This document shows, piece after piece, positions 1 to 11,764 of a DNA stretch of 64,000 nt (within the stretch, counting starts at the first letter, position 1; each line of letters starts with the position of its first letter). The stretch is from Phocoena phocoena (Eukaryota; Chordata; Mammalia; Artiodactyla; Phocoenidae): contig NC_089220.1 in assembly GCF_963924675.1 (NCBI RefSeq), positions 111,802,697 through 111,866,696 of the forward strand. Reading direction: 5' to 3'. The translations under genes were made by a program, and so were the position numbers. The notes below the pieces were generated by a model. The model worked only from the letters and a program-made list of their open reading frames with translations. It was not told where the DNA came from and did no database searches.

Positions 1-233
1 TGTGCGCCACAACTACTGAGCCTGAGCTCTAGAGCCTGCGAGCCACAACTACTGAGCCTGCGTGCCACATCTATTGAAGGCTGCGTGCCTAGAGCCCGTG
101 CTCCGCAACAAGAGAAGCCGCCGCAATGAGAAGCCCGCGCACCACAATGAGGAGTGACCCCCGCTCGCCACAACTAGAGAAAGCCCGCACGCAGCAACGA
201 AGACCCAACCCAGCCAAAAAAAGAAAAAAAAAA
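1..233 (+). mobile_element. Long CHR SINE, cut by window start
   Basis: Only the 3' part is present: repeated CCACAACTACTGAGCCTG modules, CTAGAGCCCGTGCTCCGCAA, AAAGCCCGCACGCAGCAACG and an A-rich tail ending at 233. The tRNA-like head lies outside the window. Confidence 0.9.
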
Positions 234-1080
234 GTGACTCGTCCTGTGTCTGAGGCCACTGTAGCTCTCCTCCCCCCATCCTTGTCCCCCAGCCACTCCT
301 TATAGGCTCCCTTCCTGTGAAGAGGGGAGACCCTGACATGAGACATAGCTTATGCATTCCTGTCCCTTGCCTCCTTTATTACCACCGTCACTACAAGTCT
401 GGTGGCTTTCAGCGACAGTAGAGGGAAAAGTACGCCTGTTGTGACATGACGTGAATCAGTCCTTCATAAATAATGGGGTTGCATTGTCAGTGCTAATGCC
501 TGGACCTGTGCCCTAGTGCTGGTCCACGGTGGGAGACATAGTGTTGGCTCCTGGGGGAACAGGACAAGGGTGACTCTAGGTGTTATCCTGAAGTTGAGCA
601 GGATGGCAGCAAGGTGCCAACAGGTGTGAGAGATACAGTCTTTTTGGCAGCTAGGGAAAAAGACAGTGTTCCCCCAAAGCAGTGATCCTAGGTGTGATTT
701 CTGCCCATGCTCTGTCCTCTCACCCAGGGTTTATCTTACAGAGTTGTCCTTTCTTCCATCCTTGACACAAGGCTAGGACCACCCCCAGAGAGCTCTGTGG
801 GGAACTTGCGTGATGAATTTTGCCTAAGCCTCAAATGGGCATCTTGCCGGGATACACTGTAGCCCCTTAAGACATTCTTCCTCTTTGATTATGTGGGAGC
901 CCTGTGGTCAGGATGACTTTGGTGGGATGCATTTGGAGCCGGCCAGAGGCACAGAGCCCAGCCATCACGGGTGTCTAGATCCCAGGGGCCTGAATTCGGC
1001 TACTCAGCCAGCTTGCCACTGGTCTTTGAGTCGGTCACTGGAGTCTGGGGAGCTGAAGGCCTGGTGTGGCAGGTGGGGAG
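234..1080. other. Unique DNA, nothing recognised
   Basis: No exon, young repeat or RNA gene recognised. Confidence 0.5.
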
Positions 1081-1095
1081 CCCTGGATTCTAATT

Positions 1096-1243
1096 TTTTT
1101 TTTATATATATACTTTTTTTTTTTTTTTTTTTTTTGTCGGTGCTGCGTGGCATTCGGGATCTTAGTTCCCCCACCAGGGATTGAACACCGGCCCCCTGCA
1201 GCAGAAGCTCAGAGTCTTAACCACTGGACCTCCAGGGAAGTCC
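1096..1243 (-). mobile_element. Older tRNA-derived SINE (Bov-tA-like / CHR-related)
   Basis: On the + strand a T-rich start precedes GGGATCTTAGTTCCC, CCAGGGATTGAAC and a terminal CCAGGGAAGTCC. The perfect 15-bp target duplication CCCTGGATTCTAATT is at 1081-1095 and 1244-1258. The body is tRNA-like only, without the long-form 3' modules. Confidence 0.85.
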
Positions 1244-1343
1244 CCCTGGATTCTAATTCTGACACGATCTAACTCACAGTATGACTTTGGCCCTGTCCCT
1301 TCCTGGGCCCCAGTTTTCTCATCTGTCGAAGAGACAGCTTGGC

Positions 1344-1536
1344 TGAGATCAGGACCAGATACTTCTTTGCTGCAGGGCTGTCCTGTGTTTTGTAGGACGT
1401 TCGGCAGCAGCCCTGGCCTCTACCCACTAGATGCCAGTAACACCACCTCTCACTTCTCTCCTGGCAAACAGCAGTGTCTCCAGACATTGCCAAACGACCG
1501 CGGTGGGCAGAATCGTCTCTGGTTGAGAACCACGGG
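1344..1536 (-). mobile_element. hAT-Charlie-type nonautonomous DNA transposon
   Basis: Contains CTCTACCCACTAGATGCCAG, CTCCAGACATTGCCAAACG and ends GGTTGAGAACCAC, the typical hAT terminal motif. Similar copies lie at 3762-3973 and 56203-56375. Confidence 0.7.
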
Positions 1537-1559
1537 GTTAGATGACCTCTGAAGACCCT

Positions 1560-2233
1560 CCCACTGATTACCCCCAGGACCAGGAAGACACTTTTCTCTT
1601 TCAGCCCCTGTTTTGGAGATGCTGACTGTGTGAGAACCAAGGAGCCTGTGCATGGGGTCTCCAAGGGCTTACAGGGTAGGATGTGAGCTATGAGAACAGG
1701 AAAGGCTCTGGGCCCACTGCGCCTCTTGCTGAGAGCCAAGGCCAAGGTCTCTTTGCCTCCCAGGCCTTGGGTTACATAAGAAGGTAGGGGGCGGGGGAAG
1801 CAGGCCTGTGGTTGGCCCAGGCGCTAAGGTCAGCAGCCTTCCAGCCAGTGACTAATCATCTCTACATGCCCTAAGGACTTAGCTGCTCCGTGGTCCCCTC
1901 TCCCACTGCCCTGGGAGGGGACACAGGAAGTGAATCAGCCCACCCACGGTGCAGAGGAAGGGGAAGGTGGAGCACAGCAGTGTTAGACCCAAGGGCCACA
2001 CACCCTTACCCCAACCCATCCCTGGTTTTATTTTGTTTATTCCTCCCAAGTTAGTTGTTTATTAACCCGTGGAAGCCCCTTCTGACCTTGTTGCTTAATG
2101 GAAGGGTGAAGATTTATCTTCTCCAGGAATGGGAGGAGTTTGTCAATGAACCTTGGAAGTAAATCACTGTTCTGAGGACAACAGGCTCAGAAATTTGGGG
2201 TAGTGTTAACCCAAAATGATCGGTTTGGGTTAT
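1560..2233. other. Unique DNA, nothing recognised
   Basis: Mixed composition with short AT-rich and GC-rich patches. Nothing supportable. Confidence 0.5.
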
Positions 2234-2439
2234 TCTTTTTTATTTTTGCGGTACACGGGCCTCTCACTGCTGTGGCCTCTCCTGTTGCGGAGCACAGGCT
2301 CTGGACGCACAGGCTCAGCGGCCATGGCTCACGGGCCCAGCCGCTCCGCGGCATGTGGGATCCTCCCAGACTGGGGCATGAACCCGTGTCCCCTGCATCG
2401 GCAGGCGGACTCTCAACCACTGCACCACCAGGGAAGCCC
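2234..2439 (-). mobile_element. Short CHR SINE
   Basis: The element carries the short-form core GGCCATGGCTCACGGGCC and ends CCACCAGGGAAGCCC. It sits at the edge of an antisense L1M 3' remnant. I could not identify its target duplication. Confidence 0.88.
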
Positions 2440-2762
2440 AACATGTGAGTTTTTGTGTCTGGCTTCTTTCACTTAGCATGATGTTTAAAGGTTTATCAGT
2501 GTTGTGGTATACATCAGAATTTCCTTCCTTTTGAAGGCTGAATAATATTCCAGTTGTGGATTTATCCATCCATCTGTCGATGGACAAGGGTTGCTTCCAC
2601 CTTTTGGCTGTTGTCAGTATTGCTGCTACGAACATGGCTGTACAAATGTCTGTTTGGGTCCCTGCTTTCAGTTCTTTGGGGTGTATTCCCCGAAGTGGAA
2701 TTGCTGGATCATATGGAAATTCTGTGTTTCATTTTTTGAGGAACCACCATACCGTTGAGGAA
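2440..2762 (-). mobile_element. L1M 3' UTR remnant
   Basis: Antisense text such as GGCTGAATAATATTCCAGTT and GGAATTGCTGGATCATATGG is typical of mammalian L1 3' ends. Decayed, with no coding sequence. Confidence 0.8.
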
Positions 2763-2834
2763 TAGGTGTTGGAACTAGATCTGAAGGATGAACATGAGCT
2801 CTCCAGGCCTCTAGGTAGAGGAAGAGGGAGGAAA

Positions 2835-2862
2835 GGGGGAGGGGGAGGAGGGAGGGCAGGGG
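2835..2862 (+). repeat. G-rich tract, quadruplex-type
   Basis: G5-A-G5 followed by three more runs of three or four Gs separated by 1-4 bases. Confidence 0.6.
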
Positions 2863-3761
2863 AGGAGAGAGCCTGGACTGCAGCAGGAGACAAGTGGCAC
2901 AGTGGTGGTGCTTGGAGCTAGAGATGGGGGCCCTGGACGGTTAGAGTGCGAAGGGTCTTGGACCAGGCGAGGAACTTGGGCTCCACGCTGTAGGCAGAGA
3001 GAAGCACTGAAGGGGCTTTTAATCAGGAAGTGATACAGGCCTATTATCATCTTAGATGGACAGAGCTGGGAGTGATGTCACAGATGGTCTGGGAGGGAAA
3101 GAGGCTTAAGGCAAGAACCAAGTGGGAGAAAACTGGGTAACACTGGAGCCTCGTGGTCGGGGTGGGTGGAGGGAGCAGGTCTGGAGGGTGGGTGCGCTGT
3201 GCAGGGTGCCCAGGTTTGCGCTTTGGTGCTGGGTGAGTGGTGGTGAGGCTGCCGATAAGCTTATAGGAGGAGCAGCCAGTTTGACAAGATAATGAGGGCA
3301 TATCCATTGGCTTGAAGGGGCCATGGAGCCACCTGTGTAGAGGCAGGATTTGAGGGCTGCGCAAAGCTGGGCAGAGCTAGGTGCTGTAGAATAGGCGGAG
3401 AAGCTGGTCCGGGGCAGGGAAAGGACCGCCATCGGATGGCACAGAAGACCCAGCGGAGTTGGAGGCCAGGACACAGGGAGGCCTCTGCTCAGTACCGCTC
3501 AGTCCCTGCCCTGCGTATTTCATATCAATCCGCACATTTTCACTGCCAAGCTCGAGGCTCTGAGCTTGAGGCTGGGCACGGGAGGTGGAGATACAGAGAT
3601 AAACCCAAGCCAGTGACTAATTCATTTATTCATCCCATAAAGCTTAGAAAATGGAACTTGGCCAATACCTTTGTACAGTTAAATATTGACACAATTGGGA
3701 CAGGTGCTATGCGGGAGAAATAGGGCATGTTATGAAAGTGTGTCAGAGGACATGCTTAATC

Positions 3762-3973
3762 AGGGCAGGGTTTCTCACATCGGCACTCTTGCCATTCTGC
3801 ATCAGGTAACTCTTTGTCGTGGGGTCTGTCCTGTTTAGTAGCTTCCCTGGTCTCCACCCACGCGATGCCAGTAAGTAGCCACACACAACCCACCCCCAGT
3901 TGTGATCAACAAAAATGTCTCTAGACATTGCCAAATGTCCCCTGGGAGGCAAAATCACCCTCAGTTGAGAGCC
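3762..3973 (-). mobile_element. hAT-Charlie-type nonautonomous DNA transposon
   Basis: Same family as 1344-1536: starts CAGGGTTTCTCACATCGGCA and contains GTCTCTAGACATTGCCAAAT and CAGTTGAGAGCCA. It looks nearly full length. Confidence 0.72.
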
Positions 3974-5117
3974 ATTTGCCTAGGGGCCAGGAGAGACTTC
4001 TTTTTTTGAGAATGATGGTAATCTGGGTTCTAGAAGTTAGATAAGAATCAAGATAAAGCAGGGGTGGGGAGTGGAGGGGAATATTCGGGGCACAGGTAAC
4101 TGTGTGCGGGGGTCCTGAGGTGGGAAGGAGTGAGGAGGCTGGGGGAGCCGATGAGGAAGGCTTCCATTAGGCGGGCAGTGGTGGGGGCAGGGAAGAGCGG
4201 ATGGATTCAGGGATACTCAGGAGGGAACACAGGCAAGGGAGCCTCCTGGGTGTGGAGGATGAAAGTGGCTGGAAGCTGGCAAGTTACATTTTGGGCCTGT
4301 TGGGTGAGCGATACCTGGGAGTCCTCCAGGTGGGGCCCTGCGCTCAAAAGAGAGGTCTGGCTGGAGATGCACATTTGGGAGTGACATGCGTGGAAATGAT
4401 GAGCTTAGCCTTGGGTAGACCAGATGGCCCAGGGGGAGTGTGTGGACCAAGCAGAGAGGAGGGCCTAGAAGTGAACTCCAGGGGTGCCAGCATTCAGAGA
4501 CAGAGCGTTGGGAGGTGTCCCAGAGAGGGAGCAGGGAACCCGGGGAGCCCGGTGCTGGAGGAGCCCGAGGATGCTGAAGGATGGGGGCTGGCCCATGGTG
4601 AAGTCTCTGGAGCCTTCAGGTAAGAAGAGAACTGGGAAGTGGCCGCTGGATTTAGAGCCCGGTGGCTGCCATGGGGGAGGTCAGCCTGGGGTCGCTGAGG
4701 AAGGGGAAGGAGGGGAGGGAGGGGGCTAGTAGGCAGCTTTTCCAAACCTGTGTCAGCAGAAGGTGAGGAGAGAGCATGGAAATCAGAAGGGAAGTGCGTT
4801 AGGGAGGGTTTTGTTTTGTTTAATCTTGCTTGTTTTGCCCCCACCCTCCCTTTTTTTTCCTTAGAAAATAAAAGTACATGGTTCAGAATTCAAAAATTGT
4901 GAAGATTTCCCCGTGAAAAAGTCTCCACCCCCATCTCCCTTGGCCTCCCAGTGCCCTCCCCTCCTCAGAGGCAACTTTACCAGTTTCTTAACATATTCTT
5001 CCAGAGATATTTCACGCACAGATCAGTAAATGCATATGTGGTCTTTCCCTCCACATGGTAGCAACACTATATGTATTCTTCTACCCCTGATTTGGTCTTT
5101 TTCCACTTAGCTCTCTT

Positions 5118-5435
5118 TTTTTTTTTTTTTAAATTTATTTATTTTATTTATTATTTACTTTTGGCTGTGTTGGGTCTTCGTTGCGGTGCGCGAGCTTCTC
5201 ATTGCGGTGGCTTCTCTTATTGCACAGCATGGACTCTAGGTGCACGGGCTTCAGTAGTTGCAGCACGAGGGCTCAGTAGTTGTGGCTCACGGGCTCTAGA
5301 GCGCAGGCTCAGCAGTTGTGGTGCATGGGCTTAGTTGCTCCGCGGCATATGTGGGATCTTCCCGGACCAGGGCTCGAACCCTTGTCCCCTGCGTGGGCGG
5401 ACGGATTCTCAACCACTGCGCCACCAGGGAAGCCC
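5118..5435 (-). mobile_element. Long CHR SINE
   Basis: A T-rich start with ATTTATTTATTT leads into TTGGGTCTTCGTTGC. The perfect 15-bp duplication CCACTTAGCTCTCTT is at 5103-5117 and 5436-5450. It interrupts an antisense L1M. Confidence 0.93.
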
Positions 5436-5824
5436 CCACTTAGCTCTCTTGAGAAGCTTCCAGATCAGTACGTGGAGAGCTTCTTCATTCTCCTTTACAG
5501 CTATATGATGTTCCATGATATGGATGGCACGTAATTTATTTAACAAATCCCCTGTTTGGGGACATCACAGTGTCTCACTGAATCTCCTTGTGCTTCAATC
5601 ATTTTGCAGTGTTGGTGGGTGCATGTGGGGAAATGTCTCAGAAATGGAATTGGTGAGTCGGATGGTTTGTATTTTGAAAGATATCAGCAGGTTGCTCTCC
5701 ATAGAATTTATAAGAATGTACATTCCTACCGGTAGTGTGCAAGGACGCTCATTTTTCTACACCCTCCGAAATAGAGTGTTACCAACTTACTGATGTTTGC
5801 CAATCTGGAAGACAAAGATAGTTT

Positions 5825-6173
5825 TTTTGTTTTATTTATTTATTTATTTATGGCTGCGTTGGGTCTTCGTTGCTGCACGCAGGCTTTCTTTAGTTGCGGC
5901 GAGCGGGGGCCACTCTTGATTGCAGTGCACGGGCTTCTCATTGCAGTGGCTTCTCTTGTTGCGGAGCATGGGCTCTAGGCGCATGGGCTTCAGTAGTTGT
6001 GGCACGTGGGCTCAGTAGTTGTGGCTCGCGGGCTCTAGAGTGCAGGCTCAGTAGTTGCGGTGCACAGACCTAGTTGCTCCGCAGCATGTGGGATCTTCCC
6101 CGACCAGGAATCGAACCCGTGTCCCCTGCATCGGCAGGCGGATTCTTAACCACTGTGCTACCCAGGGAAGTCC
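5825..6173 (-). mobile_element. Long CHR SINE
   Basis: The perfect 12-bp duplication CAAAGATAGTTT is at 5813-5824 and 6174-6185. This is the second long SINE in the same antisense L1M, about 400 bp from the first and in the same orientation. Confidence 0.92.
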
Positions 6174-6430
6174 CAAAGATAGTTTCTTGGTGTAGTTTTA
6201 ATTTGCATTTTTCTTGCTCTGAGTAAGGTTGAACATGTTTTCATAGATATAAGAGCCATGTGTATTTCCATTTCTATGAACTGTCTATTCATATGTTTTG
6301 CCCATTTTCTATGAGGTTGTTGGCCCTTTTCTCATTGAATTAGAGGTGATCTTTGTGTATTAGGGGAAACTAGTCTTTTGTTGGGAATGTGATTTACAAG
6401 CATTTTCCCCCCCAGTTAATCAAGGAAGTT

Positions 6431-7389
6431 TTTTGTTTTGTTTTGTTTTTTTGCTGTTGCTGCTATGTTTTCAGAATTATGAATGCTGATGGGAGAGATT
6501 TGCTAGGGTGTGGGGGTCCCTAGCTCAGGGGTCCCTGAGGAAGCATTGGAGTGGGTTCCAGATTGAGACCAGGATGGGAAACACCTCTGCTGTGTAAACA
6601 GGCAGAAGGGCAGGTGGGAGAACGGTGCCGGTGCCAGGGGGTTGGTGGCAGCGAGTTTCGAGAGCAAGGGCAGATATGTGGGTTCATCCAGGCATGGGAT
6701 TGTGTTAACAAGTTATCAGAAAGTTAGAGGGGAGGAGGACTACTGTATTAGTGAGAGAGTGATCAGATTAATGAACGCTGACACCAGAGCAAGAGGAGGG
6801 GAAGTGAGTGGATGGGTGTTCTGTGTTTTCTTAGATAGGGTACTTGTCTGTTTGGCATGCAGTAATCACCAGGCCAGGCTAACGGCCAACGTGGTTACAT
6901 TTCCCCTGAGATCAGACCCCATACTCTGAATCCCCTGCTTATCTCACTCTGTCACAAGCCAATATTTCCCCTGCCCTAAACCAATCCAGTGCCAGGTACC
7001 AGGCAACTAGGGACAGCCCCGATGCCTCAGAGGCCACTGGAACTGTTCAAACCAGCCAATCCCAAGCTGCTTTGCCATGCTTTTCCCATTGGAAACCCCA
7101 ACAGAGGCTCTGGCCTTAGGCCTTCCCCCTTGCTCCTGCTTCTGCCTCTTGACCAAAGCCTAGTGCTTTCCTTGTGGTCCTGTGTGCTGTGCTGTGTCCC
7201 CTTCTCTTGGGAAATGTAAGTAATACGTTCTTCTTTCAACGTCATTAGCCTCTCCGTGTGCCATTCAGACACCTCCGTGAATTAAAATCCTATGGGTACA
7301 GTTAAGACAAGAGAGACACTTGGACGGGACAGAGTGTGAGGGCGAGTAAACTGCAGGTCCCAGTGGGGCTCCAGAGCTGTCACCCTGTG
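6431..7389. other. Unique DNA, nothing recognised
   Basis: No recognisable gene. A G/T-rich stretch near 6428-6460 only. Confidence 0.45.
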
Positions 7390-7640
7390 AGTGGTTAAAT
7401 AAGCAGGCTCTCAGGGTGGACTTCCTGGAGGAGGTGGCTGGAGATGAGGAGAGGCCTCGTGGTGGGAAGGGCAGGAGCACAGACTGGGAGGCACAGGGAA
7501 CTGTGGGGGGGGGGGCAGGGGGGCGGGCGGCCGGGGTGATCAGAATTGGGAGGCTGGAGGAAAATATACATAGAGGAGGTGAATCTGACAGTGTACGGGG
7601 AAGGAGGGAGCCGTGGGGTCAAAGATGCAGGCTGGGTCCT
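7390..7640 (-). mobile_element. L2-like remnant with a G-rich expansion
   Basis: GTGGACTTCCTGGAGGAGGT is a typical antisense L2 phrase. The element is diverged by the G-run at 7505-7536. Confidence 0.4.
7505..7536 (+). repeat. G-rich tract, quadruplex-type
   Basis: A run of eleven Gs, then G6, G3 and G4 with short C-containing loops. Confidence 0.65.
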
Positions 7641-7770
7641 GTGGATGCTTCTTGAAGACAGTGTTTAAATTCCCAGTGTTAACTCCCTTTGTGAGTTTGG
7701 GGTGGGGCTGTGGAGCTGCAGATGATGAAGGACCTGGGAATGACATGGGTCTAACCCAGCTCTGGCTTTT

Positions 7771-7973
7771 TTTTTTTTTTTTGCGGTATGCGGGCCTCTC
7801 ACTGCTGTGGCCTCTCCCGTTGTGGAGCACAGGCTCTGGACGCGCAGGCGCAGCGGCCATAGCTCACGGGCCTAGCCGCTCCGCGGCATGTGGGATCTTC
7901 CCGGACCGGGGCACGAACCCGTGTCCCCTGCATCGGCAGGCGGACTCTCAACCACTGCGCCACCAGGGAAGCC
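7771..7973 (-). mobile_element. Short CHR SINE
   Basis: The perfect 16-bp duplication CCCAGCTCTGGCTTTT is at 7755-7770 and 7974-7989. A 229-residue open frame across it is SINE read-through. Confidence 0.94.
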
Positions 7974-8366
7974 CCCAGCTCTGGCTTTTTGATGTCACAT
8001 TAACGAAACCCTATCCCTGGATGAGCTCAGCTATCTGCCTTCACTCCCGCAGCTTGCCCCCTCCCCACCACCCCGTCTGCCTGTGCCACCGCAGAGGTGT
8101 TCCCCTCCTTTCTCAAGTATCCCCACCATTTGGTGCTTTCTGCTCCCTGCCCCCCATGAAAGCTCCCTCCTCCCTCCGGGAGCCTTACTCCTCCAGGATC
8201 AGATGCTCATCCCTGGCAGCTGGTTCTTCCAGTGGCATTGGATTTGAGAGAAGAATTCTTGAAGATCAAAAAGTCTTCAAAACATGGAGAATAGAGCAGT
8301 AATGGTAGAACGGTTGGTATTGGAGCTGGGGGCCGTGGTCCACACTGCCTCAAATCACACAGAATC

Positions 8367-8397
<31 letters not shown>

Positions 8398-8398
8398 G
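8367..8398 (+). repeat. (TG)n microsatellite
   Basis: About 12 uninterrupted TG units followed by TGCGTGTG. Confidence 0.95.
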
Positions 8399-9473
8399 CT
8401 GGGGGAGGATTTGCCTATTCTAGTAATGCTGGTCTACCTCCCAGTCTTGTGTGCTCTAAGTCAATAAGTCCACTGGAAATTTACAAACACGTGCACGCTT
8501 GGCAATCACTCGTGCTACCTTGCGATTTTTCTTTTATTGTTGCCTCTGGAGTTATTTACCTTTTTGAGAGTGGAATTTGTGGGGAAATAGCCTCACATTC
8601 AGCTAGTGTTTACCTAGTTCCCCTGAACTCTGAACTGGGCTGGGTGTTGTGGGTCTTGCAGGTTTGTTGCGTTTGTTCTGCTTCCCCGGCAAAGGCACGG
8701 TGTCCCCTTCTCCAATATGCTCTATCGCCCCAGATACCAGTGCAGAGAATGAGGGGAAACCAGCTGGGCTGTGGTTGGCAGAGATGACTTCCAGAAGGAG
8801 GAAGAGCTCAAGCAGATAGTGGGTCTCCTCGAAGGGGAAGGAGGCAGCAGGAGCCCGGTGAGGCCAGGTGAGGCCAGGTGTCCCCGGGGAGGTTGAGCAT
8901 CAGGCCCCCTGGGGTGCAGGAGGACGGGTGATGGCTGCCTTGAGGGCGACAGGTGAGCCCCTGGGAAGGGATGGGGCAGGAGACGGGACAGGAGACAGGA
9001 CTGGGGTGGGGGGGGGAGGAGGAGAGCCCCTTTGCGCTCTGTCAACAGTGTCGCCTCTCTGCTGGGAGGGGAGCCCTGGGGGGCTGCTGGCTGGCTGGAG
9101 TGTGACCTTGCACTTCTGTGAGGGGCAGTGAGGCTTTGAAAATGCTTCCAGCTGGGCGGTTGTTGTCCCCTCAAGCATTCTTCAGTGGCCCTCAGGGCAG
9201 GAAACAAGTGTTTCCCCAGATCAGGACCCAGTAATGCTTCTCGATGGGGTCCTTTCTTGTGATGGGTGGAGCTGGGGAGCAGCAGCTTTGAGAAGGGTGC
9301 CAGCAGTGGTGGGGGGGGTGTCCATTTCTGAAATATGGGATGTCAGTGGTTTATTTCTTTGATGCTTTTGGTACACATCCTCTCTAGAACCTGACCGATG
9401 CTTTAAGAAAAGTTGTGATTTAAAAAAGCAATTGTGTGAAGGATGACGAAACATCTGGCTTAAGCAGGAGGCC

Positions 9474-9503
9474 GGGGCGGGGCGGGGTGGGGCAGTGGGT
9501 GGG
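9474..9503 (+). repeat. Tandem GC boxes / quadruplex-type tract
   Basis: GGGGCGGGGCGGGG followed by TGGGG and two GGG runs. It contains overlapping Sp1-type GC boxes and at least four G-runs. Confidence 0.6.
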
Positions 9504-10224
9504 ATTCCGGAAGAAGGGAAAGCGGCTGTTGCCCTCCGCCCTCCCCACTCCTGGTCTGGTTTGGTTTAATCTTGACCGTCCGCCCAGGGACAGTTCCTCC
9601 AAGTCCAGCAGGCGCCCAGCTGCTAGAATGTTGTTTCTATGTTATCCCTTAGCAAGACTGGGGGCTTCTGGACTTACCCTAGGATCACCTTGCTGGGTGA
9701 CCCTGAGCAGGCCTCCTAACATCTCTGGGCCCCGGTTTAACACCTGGCTTCTCTTTTGGAAGCATCAGTTTTGTCCTTTAGGTACCTTTTAGGCTCTTTC
9801 TAATGATCAAGTCTTTGCTTACCACCCTTCAGATTTCCATCAGGGCCTGAAAGAACATAAGGGGAGTCTGAGGAAGTGAAGTCCAGTGGTCAGGCTCTCA
9901 CGGGCAGCAGGCCAAGGAGGGAGGGGAAGGGAAAGGGATGCAGCCTCTGCCCGGGCCTCCACCCCACTGACCTGGGTGTGCTGTGAATACCCCTCCTTGT
10001 TCGAAGGCCTCAGATTTGACTTTCAAAGGGAAAACGCCTGTCCTGATAAAGTGGGCCTTGTTCCACGCAAGTCAGCTTTGTTCGGGCTCCCGGGCTCAGT
10101 TCGTGTGTCCCGCCGGTGTGAGGAGGACAGAGACTGGGCACGGTCTCTGTGGGGCTAGATGATCCGTGCTTTGGGAGAGCCAAAGGGTTTCACACACTTG
10201 GTGGTGCCCAGCTGTGCCTTCACG

Positions 10225-10385
10225 CTGTTCCCCTAGCGCCTCCTGGTACTGGCAGGTATCACCACCTCCGCTTTCTCACACTGGGATGTGGAAACTGAGG
10301 CACAGAAGGTCACGCAGCTCATGCGGGGTCACCCGGGCCACCCAGGGCAGCTCAGTCAAACTTGACCAGGTCTTCTGACTCCTTG
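10225..10385 (-). mobile_element. MIR SINE
   Basis: GATGTGGAAACTGAGGCACA and the following CACGCAGCTCATG are antisense MIR core text. Confidence 0.65.
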
Positions 10386-10900
10386 TCCAGTGCTCTCTTC
10401 CCACAAACTGTTTATGATGGACACTACACGGCTGGGTTCTCTGCCCCTTTGTTTCACCCCTCATGCTCGGATTTATCCCCCTGAAGTGCCAACTGCCACC
10501 AGTTAGCGTGGAAATGAATTCACTTTGTGCAGGAAGGAAGATCAGGGGCTCGGCATGAAAAGTAAGAGGGAAAAAAAATTCCTCCGATAAATTCTGCTAC
10601 TCCCCATGACACCTCTCCTCTCCCCAAAGTATCAGCATGTTCCTCAGGCCCTTCCTTAAAGGGCCAAAGAAATGAATCTCTAATGGTAAAATTTCTAGCC
10701 TCACAGTATGGAGGTGGCCCTTGACTCAAACTGCAGAGTGACCATTTTTCCACCTCCTTATGTAGATGCCAGTCCAGTCTGACATTCCTGGGCCAAGAAA
10801 TAAAGGGATCTATCTCCACGCGTGTTTCCACCTTGATGGTACTTCCTGCTTCCCAGTGCTCTGTGGGACACTGTGGGGACGTGATCGGGAGAGGTGTTTT

Positions 10901-11105
10901 TTTTTTTTTTTTTTGTGGTACGCGGGCCTCTCACTGTTGTGGCCTCTCCCGTTGCGGAGCACAGGCTCCAGACGCGCAGGCTCAGCGGCCATGGCACACG
11001 GGCCCAGCCGCTCCGCGGCATGTGGGATCTTCCCAGACCGGGGCACAAACCTGTGTCCCCTGCAGCGGCAGGCGGACTCTCAACGACTGCGCCACCAGGT
11101 AAGCC
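10901..11105 (-). mobile_element. Short CHR SINE
   Basis: The perfect 15-bp duplication CGGGAGAGGTGTTTT is at 10886-10900 and 11106-11120. The usual CCAGGGAAGCCC end has changed to CCAGGTAAGCCC. Confidence 0.94.
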
Positions 11106-11120
11106 CGGGAGAGGTGTTTT

Positions 11121-11764
11121 AATCATGGAAATGATTTTTTCCTTTCTCACTTTTCATGCAGAGGCCCAGCTTTCCATGCCTGGGCAGAGTGAATCACTGT
11201 CCACAGAAACCAGCGACAGTTGGGGCTTTGCGGGGCAGGAAGGGATGGCCAGGGACGGCTGCAGCTGGAGCCCGCACCCACTGTCGCCTGCTTGTTGATC
11301 CCACGCTGCTGCCTCTGCTGGGCCCTCTCGGGTTCTGGGCCGGCCTCTAGGCAGGGGTGCAAGCCAGCCTAGAGCCTCAGAGGTGGTCTGGCAGAGGCTC
11401 AGGCAGGGCAGGGTTAACTGTTTACAACTTCCCGAGCTCTGGCTGCTCCTTCTTGGGGGCTGATTTGAAGGCACCTATTATCCCCATTCTTCATGGGGTT
11501 TTGAATAATGCATTTTTCCTCAGCCCTTAAAAAAAAAAAGCCTGTGCTTAATAGTACTAGAGTAATGACCTTGTGTCACACTTCAGCCACTGGGGCTCTT
11601 AATCCACCGCTGCATTCAGATATTGTGAATTGTGTTGCCTCTGACATTGGTTAGCAGGAAGAATACCGTGCCGGCGAGGAGGAAGGAGGATCTGTTTTGC
11701 GGTCTACCTTGTAGCCTGCGGCAGCCCAGCAAAAGAACATCCTCTGTCTGCCATAACAATGTTG
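11121..11764. other. Unique DNA, nothing recognised
   Basis: No repeat or exon I could support. Confidence 0.45.

Larger units (their letters stand above)
2766..4730 (-). repeat. Old purine-rich interspersed repeat remnants (L2-like)
   Basis: Apart from the hAT element at 3762-3973, 2766-3470 and 4000-4730 read like fragments of one ancient repeat on the purine-rich strand (GGTCTTGGACCAGGCGAGGA, GGAGATGCACATTTGGGAGT). Family name uncertain. No exon was found. Confidence 0.35.
4850..6430 (-). mobile_element. L1M 3' remnant broken by two SINEs
   Basis: Antisense L1M 3' sequence at 4850-5102, 5451-5812 and 6186-6430, with text like GTTTTAATTTGCATTTTTCT after the second SINE. The family within L1M is uncertain. 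Confidence 0.65.
7990..10224. other. GC-rich unique DNA with microsatellite and G-tracts
   Basis: Apart from the TG repeat and the GC-box tract, 9685-9780 shows a weak MIR-like phrase. No exon was supported. Confidence 0.45.

Noticed and set aside
7613..8302. 229-codon open frame
   Set aside because: It is read-through of a CHR SINE with unrelated flanks. The same translated phrases recur at every SINE in the window.
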